A DNA stretch of 64,000 bases, taken from assembly GCA_039619475.1 (NCBI GenBank), contig CM077115.1, positions 134,490,172-134,554,171 on the forward strand, given 5' to 3'. Position numbers and translations under genes: made by a program. This document shows positions 37,647-48,854 of this stretch, one piece after another (within the stretch, counting starts at the first letter, position 1; every line of letters begins with the position of its first letter). This DNA comes from Icerya purchasi. Lineage: Eukaryota; Arthropoda; Insecta; Hemiptera; Monophlebidae. The notes under the pieces were generated by a model. It did no database searches, was not told the DNA's origin, and saw only the letters and a program-made list of their open reading frames with translations.

Positions 37647-38785
37647 TTAAAAGTCCTTCTTCTCACTATTTACAATAGTGTTAAATATATATTTTCTATA
37701 AACATCGGTATTTAAAATTTTCGTTAAGGGTTGCTGTTTTAAAAGGCACTCGGCACAATAACAAACAAATACACCACAGCTCATAGCATCACGTTGATAA
37801 ACATGAGGTGGCGATAAGATTTTCCAATTTAACTTTTTATTAATTACGTTAGCCCAACTGATCGCAACTTTGTAATTATCATTAGAAATACTAGAATAAG
37901 ACGGATTGTACACTTCAATGATTGCGTCTGTTACTTTCACGCTTAACAAAATCCAATGAACATTATTTGAGTTGCACGGAATAAGAGTTAAGTCAGAATT
38001 TATTATTTTCTGAAGAAACCCTTCAACCTCGAAATAACGTTCGTATGTACCCGAAAGTAACAACTGCATGGCAAATGAAGGTACTGAAAACACGGAAGAA
38101 AAAGGAAGAGAGCAGATATAAGTGAAATAATCAATAACACAGTAAACCTTTCTGCAGTTTTACTTTTTAATATTTCATAATTTCTGTCGCTAACATATGG
38201 ATCCAATGATTTTAAATGAATTAAATTAATCGATTCTTTATTAAATGTAAATAACGTTTTTAAAATAGAATCGGGGTCAGTAATTGAATCGGAAAAACCA
38301 AAATTACAATAAGTTGAACTAGTTTTTACGTTACACTCATCGTTACCCATTTCCTCATTACACTGACCCTTATGTGCATTTATGTTAAAATTAATTTTTT
38401 TTACACTATTTAATGATGGATAATGATACTGCGGTTTTGCTTTTACGTTAGGCGGCAATTTTTTCGTGCGAGGACATATTTCTACATTTTTAATAAAAGA
38501 AATACCTCTACAAGTACTAATTAAGTCCCTTCTTGTTTTTTGAATATATGATCCAACTATGTTAACTGTATTATCATTAATTAAGATTTTCAGTTCATCA
38601 TATTCCTTTAAAATTTATAATGTAAAATGTGAAATTTTTACGTTACTTCCCTTATTAATTTCATCACAGTTATCAATGTTTCCGTTATCTTCATTAATTA
38701 CAATATTATTAGAATTTACATTAATACTTACTGCTTTATTTAGAACTTCATTGATAACTGCGTGGTCGCTAACTACTTTGGCAAC
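37647..38785 (-). pseudogene. Ulp1/C48 SUMO-protease-like C-terminal part of a MULE-encoded protein
   Basis: The C-terminal segment has NNVHWILLSVKV, then IEVYNPSYS, then YQRDAMSCGVFVCYC. These are the His, the usual Asp position (here Asn) and the Gln...Cys of Ulp1/SENP (C48) cysteine proteases, which cleave SUMO or related tags. An 80-bp intron fits at 38163-38084 (GTAAAACTGCAG...TTTTCAG) and restores one frame between the two coding blocks. Upstream coding continues in frame with one TAA near 38600 to the LTR target site at 38785. Across the LTR it joins, in frame, the SWIM and MULE transposase coding DNA at 39572-40960. It is a degraded transposon gene, not a host protease. Whether Asn could replace the Asp is unknown. 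Confidence 0.75.
38084..38163 (-). other. Predicted 80-bp intron in the Ulp1 part
   Basis: On the minus strand the segment starts GTAAAACTGC, has a pyrimidine-rich tract (CTCTCTTCCTTTTTCTTCC) and ends TTTTCAG. Removing it joins the frame ending EILK to the frame beginning PSFAMQLLLSG. An alternative donor at GTTTACTG does not keep the frame. Confidence 0.6.
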
Positions 38786-39571
38786 TGTATCAGTTCACAT
38801 CGTTACTCGGTCCTCAGGGATACCAACCAAAAGGTTTTAAGCTCGTGGATTTGATTTAATTTTTGTTTTTATCAGAATTTTAAAATATGACGATTTGAAT
38901 AATTTACTTTTTGAATTTTTGAAATAAACAATATACTATTAAACAAGACATCTATCTTTCTTTACCAGTCGACCGCTGAAAACACACTATTAATTTACGG
39001 GTACGACAACGAAATAATATACACAATTAATTATAAAATAAATTTGTATGTAACACTGTTGCCGGCGGTGGTCCGTGGTTCGTAAATCAGCGGTTAGTTT
39101 TTATGTTTGGATTCACGATTCGGTTGAGTTTTTCTCGAACTCTACAATTTTCAATATTAACGATTTCCGGTCAATGTTACAGGTTCAACCGAACACTTTA
39201 ATGAACGATAGATATACAATTTCGGTTTTTCTAGTAGACATATAACACAAACTCCTCGGAGGTAAAAGAAACAACTCAGTGACGGTAGAAAACTAACTCT
39301 GACCGACTGTCAGCTCGCAATTGCCTTTTTCGCTAAAAAACTTCTCTCTGATTTTCCAAAATAATTTTGACCGCCTTCCCGACCGTGACAGCCGGACTAG
39401 GCCGAATCAGGTAGATCCTTTTTGTTTCCTCTGGGATGGTGGTTGGCTGGTCCCACCGACAACAGGCTGTCATTTGTTCACACATTCACACTCTCACCAA
39501 TTATTCTGTTTTTATTATTTTATTTTATTTTTTATACAATTTCTTTGGACCCATGTAATGGACACATTACA
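38786..39571 (-). mobile_element. Solo LTR of the Ty3 family inside the MULE gene, target duplication CAAC
   Basis: Read forward it starts TGTATCAGTTCACATCG and ends CCATGTAATGGACACATTACA, with GGTCCTCAGGGATACCAACC and TACCAGTCGACCGCTGAAAA inside, matching the LTRs at 50969 and 56410. The bases CAAC flank it on both sides (38782-38785 and 39572-39575). It is 786 bp. Its removal restores the MULE reading frame across the junction. Confidence 0.88.
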
Positions 39572-40964
39572 CAACAGGTGGGCCATCATCTAATGCTATT
39601 TGTAAATCCATGCTCATAAAACAACAAATTTTATGAACGTGTTTACAAATAGGGGCATACCTATCAGGACAGCAACACCAATACAAATGCGCGCAAAGAG
39701 CCACACACTGGATCTCAGGCACGGAACGAAATAATGATCCTGGGAAGTACAATCTAGCAGAACACGTTCTACTCGATAATACATACCCAAATGTTGTCCC
39801 GACCTAACCTTCCATTGGTCCTAAACTAGTTGGGTGATCCAGCAATCCTTAATTAATAGACCCCACATGTGATGAACCCTAATAGACTAGTCATAGGATG
39901 TATGTAGTTTCCCCAATTTAGAATCTTTTAGTTTGCTCAAGGAAAGACGACGCTCTAAATTCAGTAAACTGAGTGTATTAAATCATTGATTCTTCTAATC
40001 AGCCGTCGTCTAAAAATTATGCTTTTCAGCTGATTGTGAAGTGATTCCACATACATATTTGTATCGGTGTTTGCATGGAAGAAATTCCTAAAAGCCATTG
40101 CCCATTTCTCTGCTCTATTTTTATAATACATTAAATAATAATTAATAAAATCTTTAGAGGTATCGCTATATTTATTGAGTATGTCAGCTTTCAGCTTAAA
40201 AAATTGGTCTACATCTTGAATATTTAAGAGATTAAAAAATTCTTGGTCTAGTTCTTCCATTGCTCAGTTGAATTAACTTTAGATCTCAGATTATTTTTCC
40301 AGGCATGAACAATATGCCACTTGCACAGTAAATCATGACTGGAGAAGTTAAAGTATTTATAATGGAATTAAATAATGCAGGATCATCATATAAATGCATT
40401 TATCTGAAGATCTGGGGACCTATAACCCACATTTCTAAATAAAGAAGTTAAAACATTTTCTTCAAGGCTGCAGGTTAGGAAATGGGCTACAGGATAACCA
40501 TAGTCAAACTCATTGGGGACAAAAAAGTTTATTAAATAAAGTTTCCTATCCGCAACAATATTAAAAGTTGAATCAATGCACAGAATGCGTTTTCATCCAT
40601 TCACCATTTCCTTTAGTTGTCGTTTTCTCTGCAAGCCTAAAGTAAATAGCTCATCACAATTTTCAACTCCATCAATATTACTAATGATAGGTTCTAGCGA
40701 GCCCTAAGTCTTATAAACCAGAATACAATCAAGCAGTTTATAGTATTTCTGGACCAAAATTGCAGTGGAAGTGGCATCGTCTTTGTGGTACCTATCTTAC
40801 ATTTTATTATTCCACGCTAACTGATTTATTTCTCGTAAACATACAAAATGTGCCTGTTTTGGCTTACCTTCGTAATTTTCTTCATTCATGCCTTTGTCTT
40901 CCTGTAACTTCCTTTGAATTTCTGTGGAAGATATGCAACGCCTTCAAAATTCCTCAGTATACAA
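39572..40964 (-). pseudogene. MULE transposase with SWIM zinc finger, N-terminal part of the split gene
   Basis: From upstream to downstream on the minus strand: RYHKDDATSTAILVQ, then ILCIDSTFN (position of the first catalytic Asp of MULE transposases), then VPNEFDYGYPVAHFLTCSLE, then KNRAEKWAMAFRNFF and NTDTNMYVESLHNQLKS, then a SWIM-type zinc finger with CCCPDRYAPICKHVHKI (CxC...CxH) at about 39690-39620. The transposase would excise and insert the MULE. There are several stops and frame changes, so it is dead. It continues in frame into the Ulp1 part once the LTR is set aside. The 5' exon is probably in the repeat at 40965-41189. Confidence 0.75.
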
Positions 40965-41189
40965 AATAACACAATTATATAACATTATCTTTATATGACA
41001 ATGAATAATTAAATTGTTGTGTAATAAGATGAAAATATAACATGAAAATACTCACTTTTGTTGGCGGCATTTTTGTATTTTCGCCACTCCCGTCTCCACC
41101 AGCGGCTACACGCTCCTGGGAGCATTACCCTTTCTAGACCAAAATTTTGTGAGGAATTACAAAAATATTTTTATAAATCTATATATATA
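40965..41189 (-). repeat. MULE 5' region, left half (interrupted by Helentron)
   Basis: It matches 29111-29330 closely and carries the same putative first exon (ATGCCGCCAACAAAA then GTGAGT, minus strand, about 41060-41080). It stops in a TA-rich stretch at 41181-41190. The right half resumes at 45457. Confidence 0.7.
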
Positions 41190-44100
41190 TAAAAATGAAT
41201 GTATGTAGTATGTATGTATGTCCTCTACGGACTCCGAAACTATCCATCCGATTTTTATAAAATTTGGGAAGTTTAATTATAGGGTTGGGAGGAACAGAAC
41301 AGGCAACTTCAAAGTCAAAAAAATAAATAAATAAATTATAAAATTAATAAAAATCGATCGAAAATGCGGCCAACTAGCGCCGAAACACCAATTATCATCA
41401 TTCCCAACAGATAGCGCTACAGTAAAGAAATTATTCCAGTATACGTTATTTAGATCGCGGTCTGGAATTCTGTCGTTCGTCGGGTTTCGGCGAGCTCCTT
41501 TAATAGTATTGTATATGTAAAAGTCAATTGCGCAGATATAAAATATCATAACTTGAGAATGGCTCGACCGATTTGGCTGTCTTTTTGTTGTTTTTTTCTG
41601 TTCGTAATTGTCAGGACAAGGTTTGTATGAAAGAAAATTTTAGAAAATTTCATCCAAGAAGTCGGAACATTAAAAGAATTTGGCGAAAATGGCGTCACGA
41701 TGTGATGCTCAGTTTGCCAGTTCTGCTGTCACATGATTTCATAACAACAACAAATTCCGCATTGAATATTGATATTTTTTTGCGAAAAATAATTAAATTG
41801 AAAACGATAGTTCAATGTGTTATCGGTGGTGTTCATAACATTAGTGCATTTAAAACCGTAAAATTCATCAATTAAAATTAAAATAAAATGATTACTATGG
41901 TAAATGATAAACTCTAAATAACATTTTATTAATTTCTGGTGTAAGTGAAATAAATAATTTATGGCCCGTTACTTTTCTTTTTGCGTTATTGAACACATTA
42001 AAACTCCATGACATGATCTACACAAACAAGTTCCACTTCTAGCCTATTTACTGTACTCATTGCAGAGAGTTTAAAAAAAGGTACGTTTTCTATTATTTTT
42101 TACAGAGAAATAAAAAATCCTGCAATGGAATTTTTACTATTTGTTACGGGGAATGTTATTCACACCCAAATTCGAAATCCTTACGCAACTACACTAATGC
42201 CGCGGTGCGCTACAATTAATGAAAACGGATCCGGTACTAATGGATATAATCAGAAAACGAAAAACAAATTTTTTTGCACATTCTATGAGAAGACCAACGT
42301 TTCACCTTCTCTAAACAATAATGATAAAAGCGGTAAAATGAAAAATGGTGCGAAGAAGAAGGATTTTTTGACTCCAAAATATTAAGACATGAACTGGAGT
42401 TACAAAAGTAGGAGAATTATTGCAGGTCGTGGTCTACGTTTGTTTTTTTGCTGTCCGTCCATTACTCGCGTATTATCCGTTCGTATTCGTGGTTTAATGT
42501 ATGTTCGGTATTTTCGCAACATTTGGATCTGGTCTCATAAAATATTCAAAAGAGAAAAAAAGGGCGAATCGCGTAATTTAATTTCTGAAGGCAGTATGAT
42601 TTTGTGAGCCGAGCAACTGCTCGGTGCGGCGGGTACTAACAATTAAATAACATGACGTGTGATTCGGTTAGACAATGATGCTTCGTTCAATGGTTCGAAT
42701 GCTGCTGCAGTTAACGGAAAAGGGTAAACAAAAACGATAGTGCGCGCTAGATTAATACCCCGATAGCTGATGAGCCCAAAAATAAATAAATAAATAAGTA
42801 AAAACAAAGATAAAATTTTGTTTGTTGCGATAATTATTATTTTCGAGGGAGGAATTATCTCTAACTAACGATGATCAGTTTATCATATTAAATTTAAAGT
42901 TGTAGCGTGCCACACTTAGAAAAAAAAAAAACAGAAAGAAAACCTCTACCATATACCTAGAAAAGAAAACAGGTATAGAGGTATGAGTAAAAGGTCGTTC
43001 TAACATTTTTGAATTGTAGCGGACCACATTTACCGTCGTTAAATGTTCGCGACAATAAACTAAATATATAATAAAAAGATGTTGATTGTTTAGCGATTAC
43101 GGTGCAAATCGGTCTGCATTTCTCTTAAACACGCTACAGCCTAAATCGGGAAAGAGATAATAAAATAATAAACGACCTAACTTCACAGGTACTACGAGAA
43201 CTATCGAGAAAAATGAAACATTCACGTCCCGGCAATCAGATCACGAAAGAAATTTGAAGAGCACCAAAAGATTACCCTAGCAATGAGAAATTTATAACAA
43301 CTGAAAAGTTCTTGATCCGAAAAATTAATGACCGGCAGGAAATCGAAAGCTCGACTGCCAACATTACAATAGTGTTTTTCGTGTTCTGAGTTATTCAGAC
43401 CTCTTCCTATTTTCATTTCGGTAAATGTGCTTCATCTGCCCATTCGTTACTCGCATATTATCCGTATTCGTTTTTAATGTGTGTTCCGTAGTTTCGCAAC
43501 TTTCGGTAATATTGTATGAAAATATTCATATTTGAGCGGCGAGTGACAATTTTATATTTCAGTCGTTATTGCGATTTATTATTTATCTTAACAAGAAAAA
43601 AAAATTAAAAATTCTGTAAAAACGCTGTATATAAAAAGACGCTTATCACATCGACTGCTAAATGCCAGTTATGTTTCAGACCTAAATTAACAATGGGACG
43701 TATAAGCGAATATAGAAAACAACAAAGTATTGTTTTAGGTTTATCTGTAGAAACTCAGAAAACTATCTCATAAAGCTTCGAGAAAAAAAATCGTAGAGCC
43801 CGTTCTATAGTAGCTAGAGAGTTAATTATTTTTTCAATCGGATGTAGTATCGTCGTGAAATTATATGAAAATTATAAAACCCTCAAAATTTTAAAACTAA
43901 ACGGTCCAAATTTAAAAATGTATAAAAATCGAATTTAAAAAAAAAATGTTTAAAAAATTCTACAGCCACTTCTGTACGAATTATTAATTTAATTTTTAAC
44001 CCGCGCACCAAGGCTTCTATAATACGGGGAAAATATGAAATTCGAAAAATTTTGATATTTAGGAACCGAATTTTGAAAAAATACACCTTTAAAGCGGAAA

Positions 44101-45456
44101 GACTGGAAACTAAAAAATAGTCCACAGCTCTTTCCATGGCGGCTGGGGGGTCGCTATTTTTTTAAATTAGTGTATTTAAATCACTAGAATATAAGAAAAA
44201 TACAAAGTCTCCAAAATTTTATAATTAAAGAGCCCAAATTTTGAAAAATAATTTAAGCGTATAAATTCTGAAATGTTTAGAGTGATGGTCAACAGTGACT
44301 TATCACTTAGATTCTGATAAAAAAAAAAAACGAATTTCATCATTGCATTTAAAAAAGTAAATAATACTAATATCTTATTTTAAAAAGAATTCAATTTAAC
44401 ATATTCCTGTCACATATATTACCCTGCTAACGGTTTCAGGGTTTCAGATATTTTAATCTGTATTTTACTTTTTTGATTGATGTATTCGTGTACTTTTTTT
44501 TTTTTTTAAAAAATAAATATATGTGAACGCTGCTGTCGTTATGAAAATTTACTAAGTGAAATAATTTAAAGTGCGAAGAAACGGGCCGCGAAACGCAAGT
44601 GGGAATAAAGGAAAACTAAATAATTTCACTTAATACAGAATGAAATTAGAATTTGTAACGAAATAATACAAAATTTCATTTGTAAAAACAACTTAAACAA
44701 AATAAAAAAATAAAACGTTAGAACTTTATGCGAAGAAAAGTATTTTGGTTAGATAAATATAGCGAAATAAATAATTGTTGTATATGTATATATATGTAAT
44801 TTGTATTTTTGTTTTCCATTTGTAAATAAGTGAGGAATGCCCGTAGCAAGAAATAAAAAATTAAAAATGTTAAAGACGCCTCTATCACATCGACTGCTAA
44901 ATGCCCGTTGCGTTTCAGGCATAAAATAACAACAGAACGTGTAAGCGAATATAGAAAACAACAAAATAATATTTGATACTATATTTAAAAAAGATATGTA
45001 TACATTTTGTTTTCTTTTCTTTTTTTTAGGATGATACTACGTTAAGAAAAGATATGCATACATTTTGTTTTGTTTTCTTTTGTTCAATCGTTTAGATTAT
45101 TCGTAAGTTAAAAAAAAAAAAAAGAACTATAAAAAGGTTATATGTAAAAAGATAAAGAATCGAAAAAATGGACTGCTGCCCCAGTCTAAATTGTCTGCCT
45201 ACCACATCTGTTACTATCATCTAACTGTTCATTCCAGCTGTGTAGGCCCTCATTTTACGATTTCATTAAATTTATTTAAAAATTTTTAAGTTTCACGAGA
45301 ATTGAACGGCGCAGGATGATGAGAAATTGCACTTATTTTTTGGATTTTGCTTTGAACAACCGTAGAAAATTAGAATATTGAAAAAACGTTTCCTCAATCC
45401 GCTAATAGCAGACAAGCCAACATTCAGGCAGAACAACGTCTGCCGGGTCCGCTAGT
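41190..45456 (+). mobile_element. Non-autonomous Helentron-like (Helitron) element, about 4.3 kb
   Basis: The left end, TATATATATAAAAATGAATG followed by GTATGTCCTCTACGG, and the right end GGCAGAACAACGTCTGCC-GGGTCCG-CTAGT followed by a TA run, match the termini I know from insect Helentrons. The right end has a 6-bp-stem hairpin (45427-45444) seven bases before CTAG. The AATTGTCAGGACAAGG block at 41610 is also typical of their 5' region. No Rep/helicase was found. The uninterrupted copy of the host repeat at 29111-29376 marks the insertion point as the TA-rich segment. Open frames inside are short and unconvincing. Confidence 0.75.
42450..44970 (+). repeat. Internal repeats of the Helentron-like element
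   Basis: 42458-42555 resembles 43440-43535 (TTACTCGCGTATTATCCG / TTACTCGCATATTATCCG, then GTATTCG and TTTCGCAAC). About 43635-43735 resembles 44872-44972 (ATCACATCGACTGCTAAATG, then GAATATAGAAAACAACAAA). A hairpin CCGAGCAACTGCTCGG lies at 42608-42623, and a 16-bp near-perfect inverted repeat brackets 44553-44632. This suggests the element grew by internal duplication. Confidence 0.65.
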
Positions 45457-45498
45457 ATATATATATATATATATGTGTTATTGTGAAATATATTTATT
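45457..45498 (-). repeat. MULE 5' region, right half
   Basis: GTGTTATTGTGAAATATATTTATTTA matches 29342-29376 (GTGTTATCATGAAATATATTTATTTA). Beyond 45498 the two copies diverge abruptly, and the right side becomes the 3' end of the Ty3 element. Confidence 0.65.
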
Positions 45499-45609
45499 TA
45501 CCTTCCGACAAGGTATGACATTTATATTTACTTATGCTACATATTTTCACTTTCTCATGTACCTCTATTTACATTTATTACAATTTACTATATACATATA
45601 TACAAAGTT

Positions 45610-46613
45610 TTATGTTGCGGGTCGGAGATTATCCTGGTTATGGGTGCCCTTACTGATACCTTTCTCTTCATCCCAAATCTCAAAAGCATTATCAAAGACT
45701 TTTCGCTTGATCACGTATGGCCCCTCATAAAGCAAATCTAACTTTTGGCACTGCTTCTTAAATTTATTCGACAATGTATGTTTTTTCAAATATACATGAT
45801 CTCTTGTTTTGTACTTTCGATGTTGTATCTCATCATTTCTTTTTCTACGTGCTCGTACGGCTCCCATATATTTTCCCGCGCTGTTTTTATGTTGTCCTCG
45901 TAGTTATAAATTCTGTTCTCTGGGAACGACAGATTGTTATAAATTAATCTATACGGAATCTCTTTTTTCATCAAGTAACACGGGCTGAACCCAGTAACAG
46001 TGTTTGGTAAGTGATTAAAAATCTCTTCCATCCTGCTTATGTATTTTAACCATGTTTTATGGTTTTTGTGTGCGTATAACTGCAAGAGTTTCGTAATTTC
46101 GCGATTCATTCTTTCGACTGGGTTGCATTTTGGCGAGTAGATCGATGTGTGACGGATTTCTATCCTTTCCGATTCGCAATATTCATCCCACAATTTACTT
46201 CGGAATATGTCGCATTATCACAGATCAACGCGCTAGGTTTTCCCGTATTCTTTTAATTTTCTCACCACCACCATCGATGTGGCTTTTCTGATCGGATATA
46301 AGTTTACGTGTTTAGTGAAGACGTCATAAAAGACGAGTAATTTATCTACTCTTCCTACTTTGGGCAATGGTCCTTCTACGTCGACCGAGACTATTTCTAA
46401 CGGGTTTGTCGCGATAATACTTTTAATTTTCGATTTGTTCGCTTCGTTCATTGGTTTAATCTTCTTACATGTCTCACATTTTCTTAATTGTTTTCTTACT
46501 TCCTTACTTAAATTTTTCCCTACACAATCGTCTGTAATTATGTCTAACGTTCTTTTTACCCCGGGATGTCCAAAATAAAGGTGTACTTCCCAAATTAACG
46601 GGGTGATCGCCAA
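45610..46613 (-). pseudogene. Ty3 integrase, frameshifted in the catalytic core
   Basis: The N-terminal HHCC zinc-binding domain is present (HLYFGHPG...CETCKK). The core has VDVEGPLPKVGRVD (first Asp) and NPVERMNREI (Glu). Between 46233 and 46193 the frame changes twice, so the second Asp (in DNAT) sits in a third frame. The C-terminal domain follows (45867-45610) with KYKTRDHVYLKKH and LLYEGPYVI, the GPY/F motif of Ty3 integrases. The enzyme would insert element cDNA into host DNA. The pieces are collinear and closely spaced, so this is one gene with small indels. Confidence 0.82.
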
Positions 46614-46619
46614 TTTCTA

Positions 46620-48768
46620 TTTTTATGCGATTTAATGAATAAAACATTTTTATATAATTGATAATATTTGCTTAAAATTTCAGATGTTGCGAGTTTTTCT
46701 CGAACCTTTTTCCATGCGTTATCCTGTAATTGTTTCTCCGTAATATTTTGCAATAAATTTCTTATACCAGATTTTCGGTTAATCTTGATATTAATTCTGA
46801 CATACTTTGCTTTCCTCGCTATACATTCTGGATAAACTATCCGCAACTGTATTCACTTCTCCTTTGATATAATTTAGTTCTAGCGCAAACTGTTGTAAAT
46901 ATAATGACCAACGCACCAATCGTTCGTTGGTCCATTTGGATTTATATAAGAATTTGAGACATTTATGGTCTGTAGCGATGATGACTCGATACCCCTGAAT
47001 AATAATTTAAAATTTTTGACAGGCGTATACAACGCTTAACACATCTTTCTTCGTTATCCCGTAATTTCGTTCATGTTTATTTAACAGTCTGCTAATGAAC
47101 ATGATCGGACGGGGACTTCCTCCTTTATACTGATATAATTAGGCCCCTACTGCAATTCCCGATGCGTCACATGCGATATAGAAGACTTTCTCATAATCCG
47201 GGGATTGTAGCTGCACGCTTTGCGCAAATTTCTCCTTAAACTCCTCAAACGATTTTTTTGTGTTTTTTCGTCCCATTCAAAATCCTCAGATTTTGTAACC
47301 AATTTACTTACTGGTTCTAAAAGGTACGCATAATCATTTATAAATTTTCTGTAGAAATTCGTTAGTCCCATAAATCGTTGTACTTCTTTCCGATTTTTTG
47401 GTGCGGGAAAATTTCGTATTTTTTCCATTTTTTCCGGAATCATTGATATACCCCCAGCAGATAGTCGGTATCCCACAAAGTCTACCTCGCCCTTAGCTAG
47501 CTCGGTTTTAACTAAATTAACTGCCATATTTGCTCCTTTTAGTTTATTCAAAATTTGATTCAGTCGTTCTATATGTTCACTTTCACTCTCGGAGAAGACT
47601 AGCAAATCATCTACATACGATAAAGTATAATCATTACAATCACTACCTAAGATTTTCCGCATGCCCCTGATGAATGAGGCTCCGGAATTTATGAGACCGA
47701 ATGGTACTCGCGTATATTCGTAACACTGTCCCTCAAACGTAAACGCTGTATATTTTCTCGACGTAACTTTTAGCGGTATTTGTAAAAAACTTTGGACTAG
47801 GTCAATGGACGTAATATATTTTACCGTCTTGAATCGGGTGAGCAGCTGGTCGATCGGAATCGGCGATTCATGTTCTTTTAAGAGGTTTTTATTTATATAC
47901 CGAGCATCAAGGCAAATTCTGACGTCTCCGTTCTTTTTCGTTACCGCCACGATTGGATTTCGATATGGCAAAGTAGAAGTCGTAATAATACCTGAATCAA
48001 GCATCGATTTAATTTCCTTTTCTACACTCGACCGTTTGCTTTCTGGTATCGGATATGTCCGATTACACACAACCGCTTCTGTTACTTTCACCTTAATCTC
48101 ATACTCGTATTGATTGCAGCACCCCAGTCGATCCTCAAACAATGCTTTGTGCTTTAATAGCATTTCTTTCATTTTTAATTTTCCCTCCTTTGTCAGCGAA
48201 CTTTCTTCTAGTTTCTCATCAATCTTTTCTTTTAACTTTTTCTCCATAATATCAATTTTTTGATAGTCGTTTATCTCGATCGTTGTTTCTTCCTCTTTCC
48301 GATTTACCATGCTTATTTTCAAAGTTTCTTTTTTCTCTCCACTAAATTTTGTTTGTATTCTCCTACCATTCGCGTTTTTGCAACTTACGATATCATTCCG
48401 GAAACATAAATTTACTTGGAAATTATGGAAAAAATCGTTGCCTATTACGATAGGGATATTTAATTTGTTTATCACATATGCTGCGTCCAAAAAATTTCAT
48501 CCTTAATATTTATCGGCAACATTATTTGAGTATTGATTTTAAAAGTACTCTTATTACATGCGGTGACTACACTTAGTTTGCTCACGGGTAATTGCGCTAG
48601 TCCCTCACGCTTATATTGTTTAATCATTCCCTTCCAAGTTTGCTGAAATATCGCGGTTATATCGGAACCCGAATCTAATAATGTTTTGTAAATTTGATCG
48701 AATACCCTAATCTTAATTATTGGTTTTAGCCATTTTTTATCATTTTTTTTAAACTTTTCCTCGCGCAA
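46620..48768 (-). pseudogene. Ty3 protease, reverse transcriptase and RNase H, frameshifted
   Basis: The aspartic protease has LLDSGSDITAIF (active-site DSG) at the start. A one-base frame change in an A/T run near 48488 separates it from VINKLNIPIVIGNDFF and the reverse transcriptase. RT motifs include VRICLDARYINK, SIDLVQSFLQIPL, FGLINSGASF and LSYVDDLLVF (catalytic YVDD), then FVGYRLS and RFMGLTNFYRKFI. Near 47250 the frame shifts again into RNase H (IACDASGIAVGA, ATDHKCLKFL, VADSLSRM), itself broken by a stop and frame change. These activities would copy the RNA genome into DNA. The nearest kin by motif are Ty3/Gypsy elements. The RT core is open for 447 codons, so decay is fairly recent. 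Confidence 0.87.
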
Positions 48769-48854
48769 TAATTCATCTTCTACCTCTAATTTATGAATGT
48801 TTTTATTATTTTTCTGACACCCTACTTCGCCATTTACGAGGGACTCGGACCAAG

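Noticed and set aside
37647..38458. Host SENP-type SUMO protease gene
   Set aside because: It continues in frame into MULE transposase across the LTR target site, carries a stop and has an Asn at the Asp position.
41573..41875. Plus-strand frame of 100 codons as a gene
   Set aside because: It falls in the 5' region common to Helentrons and shows no domain.
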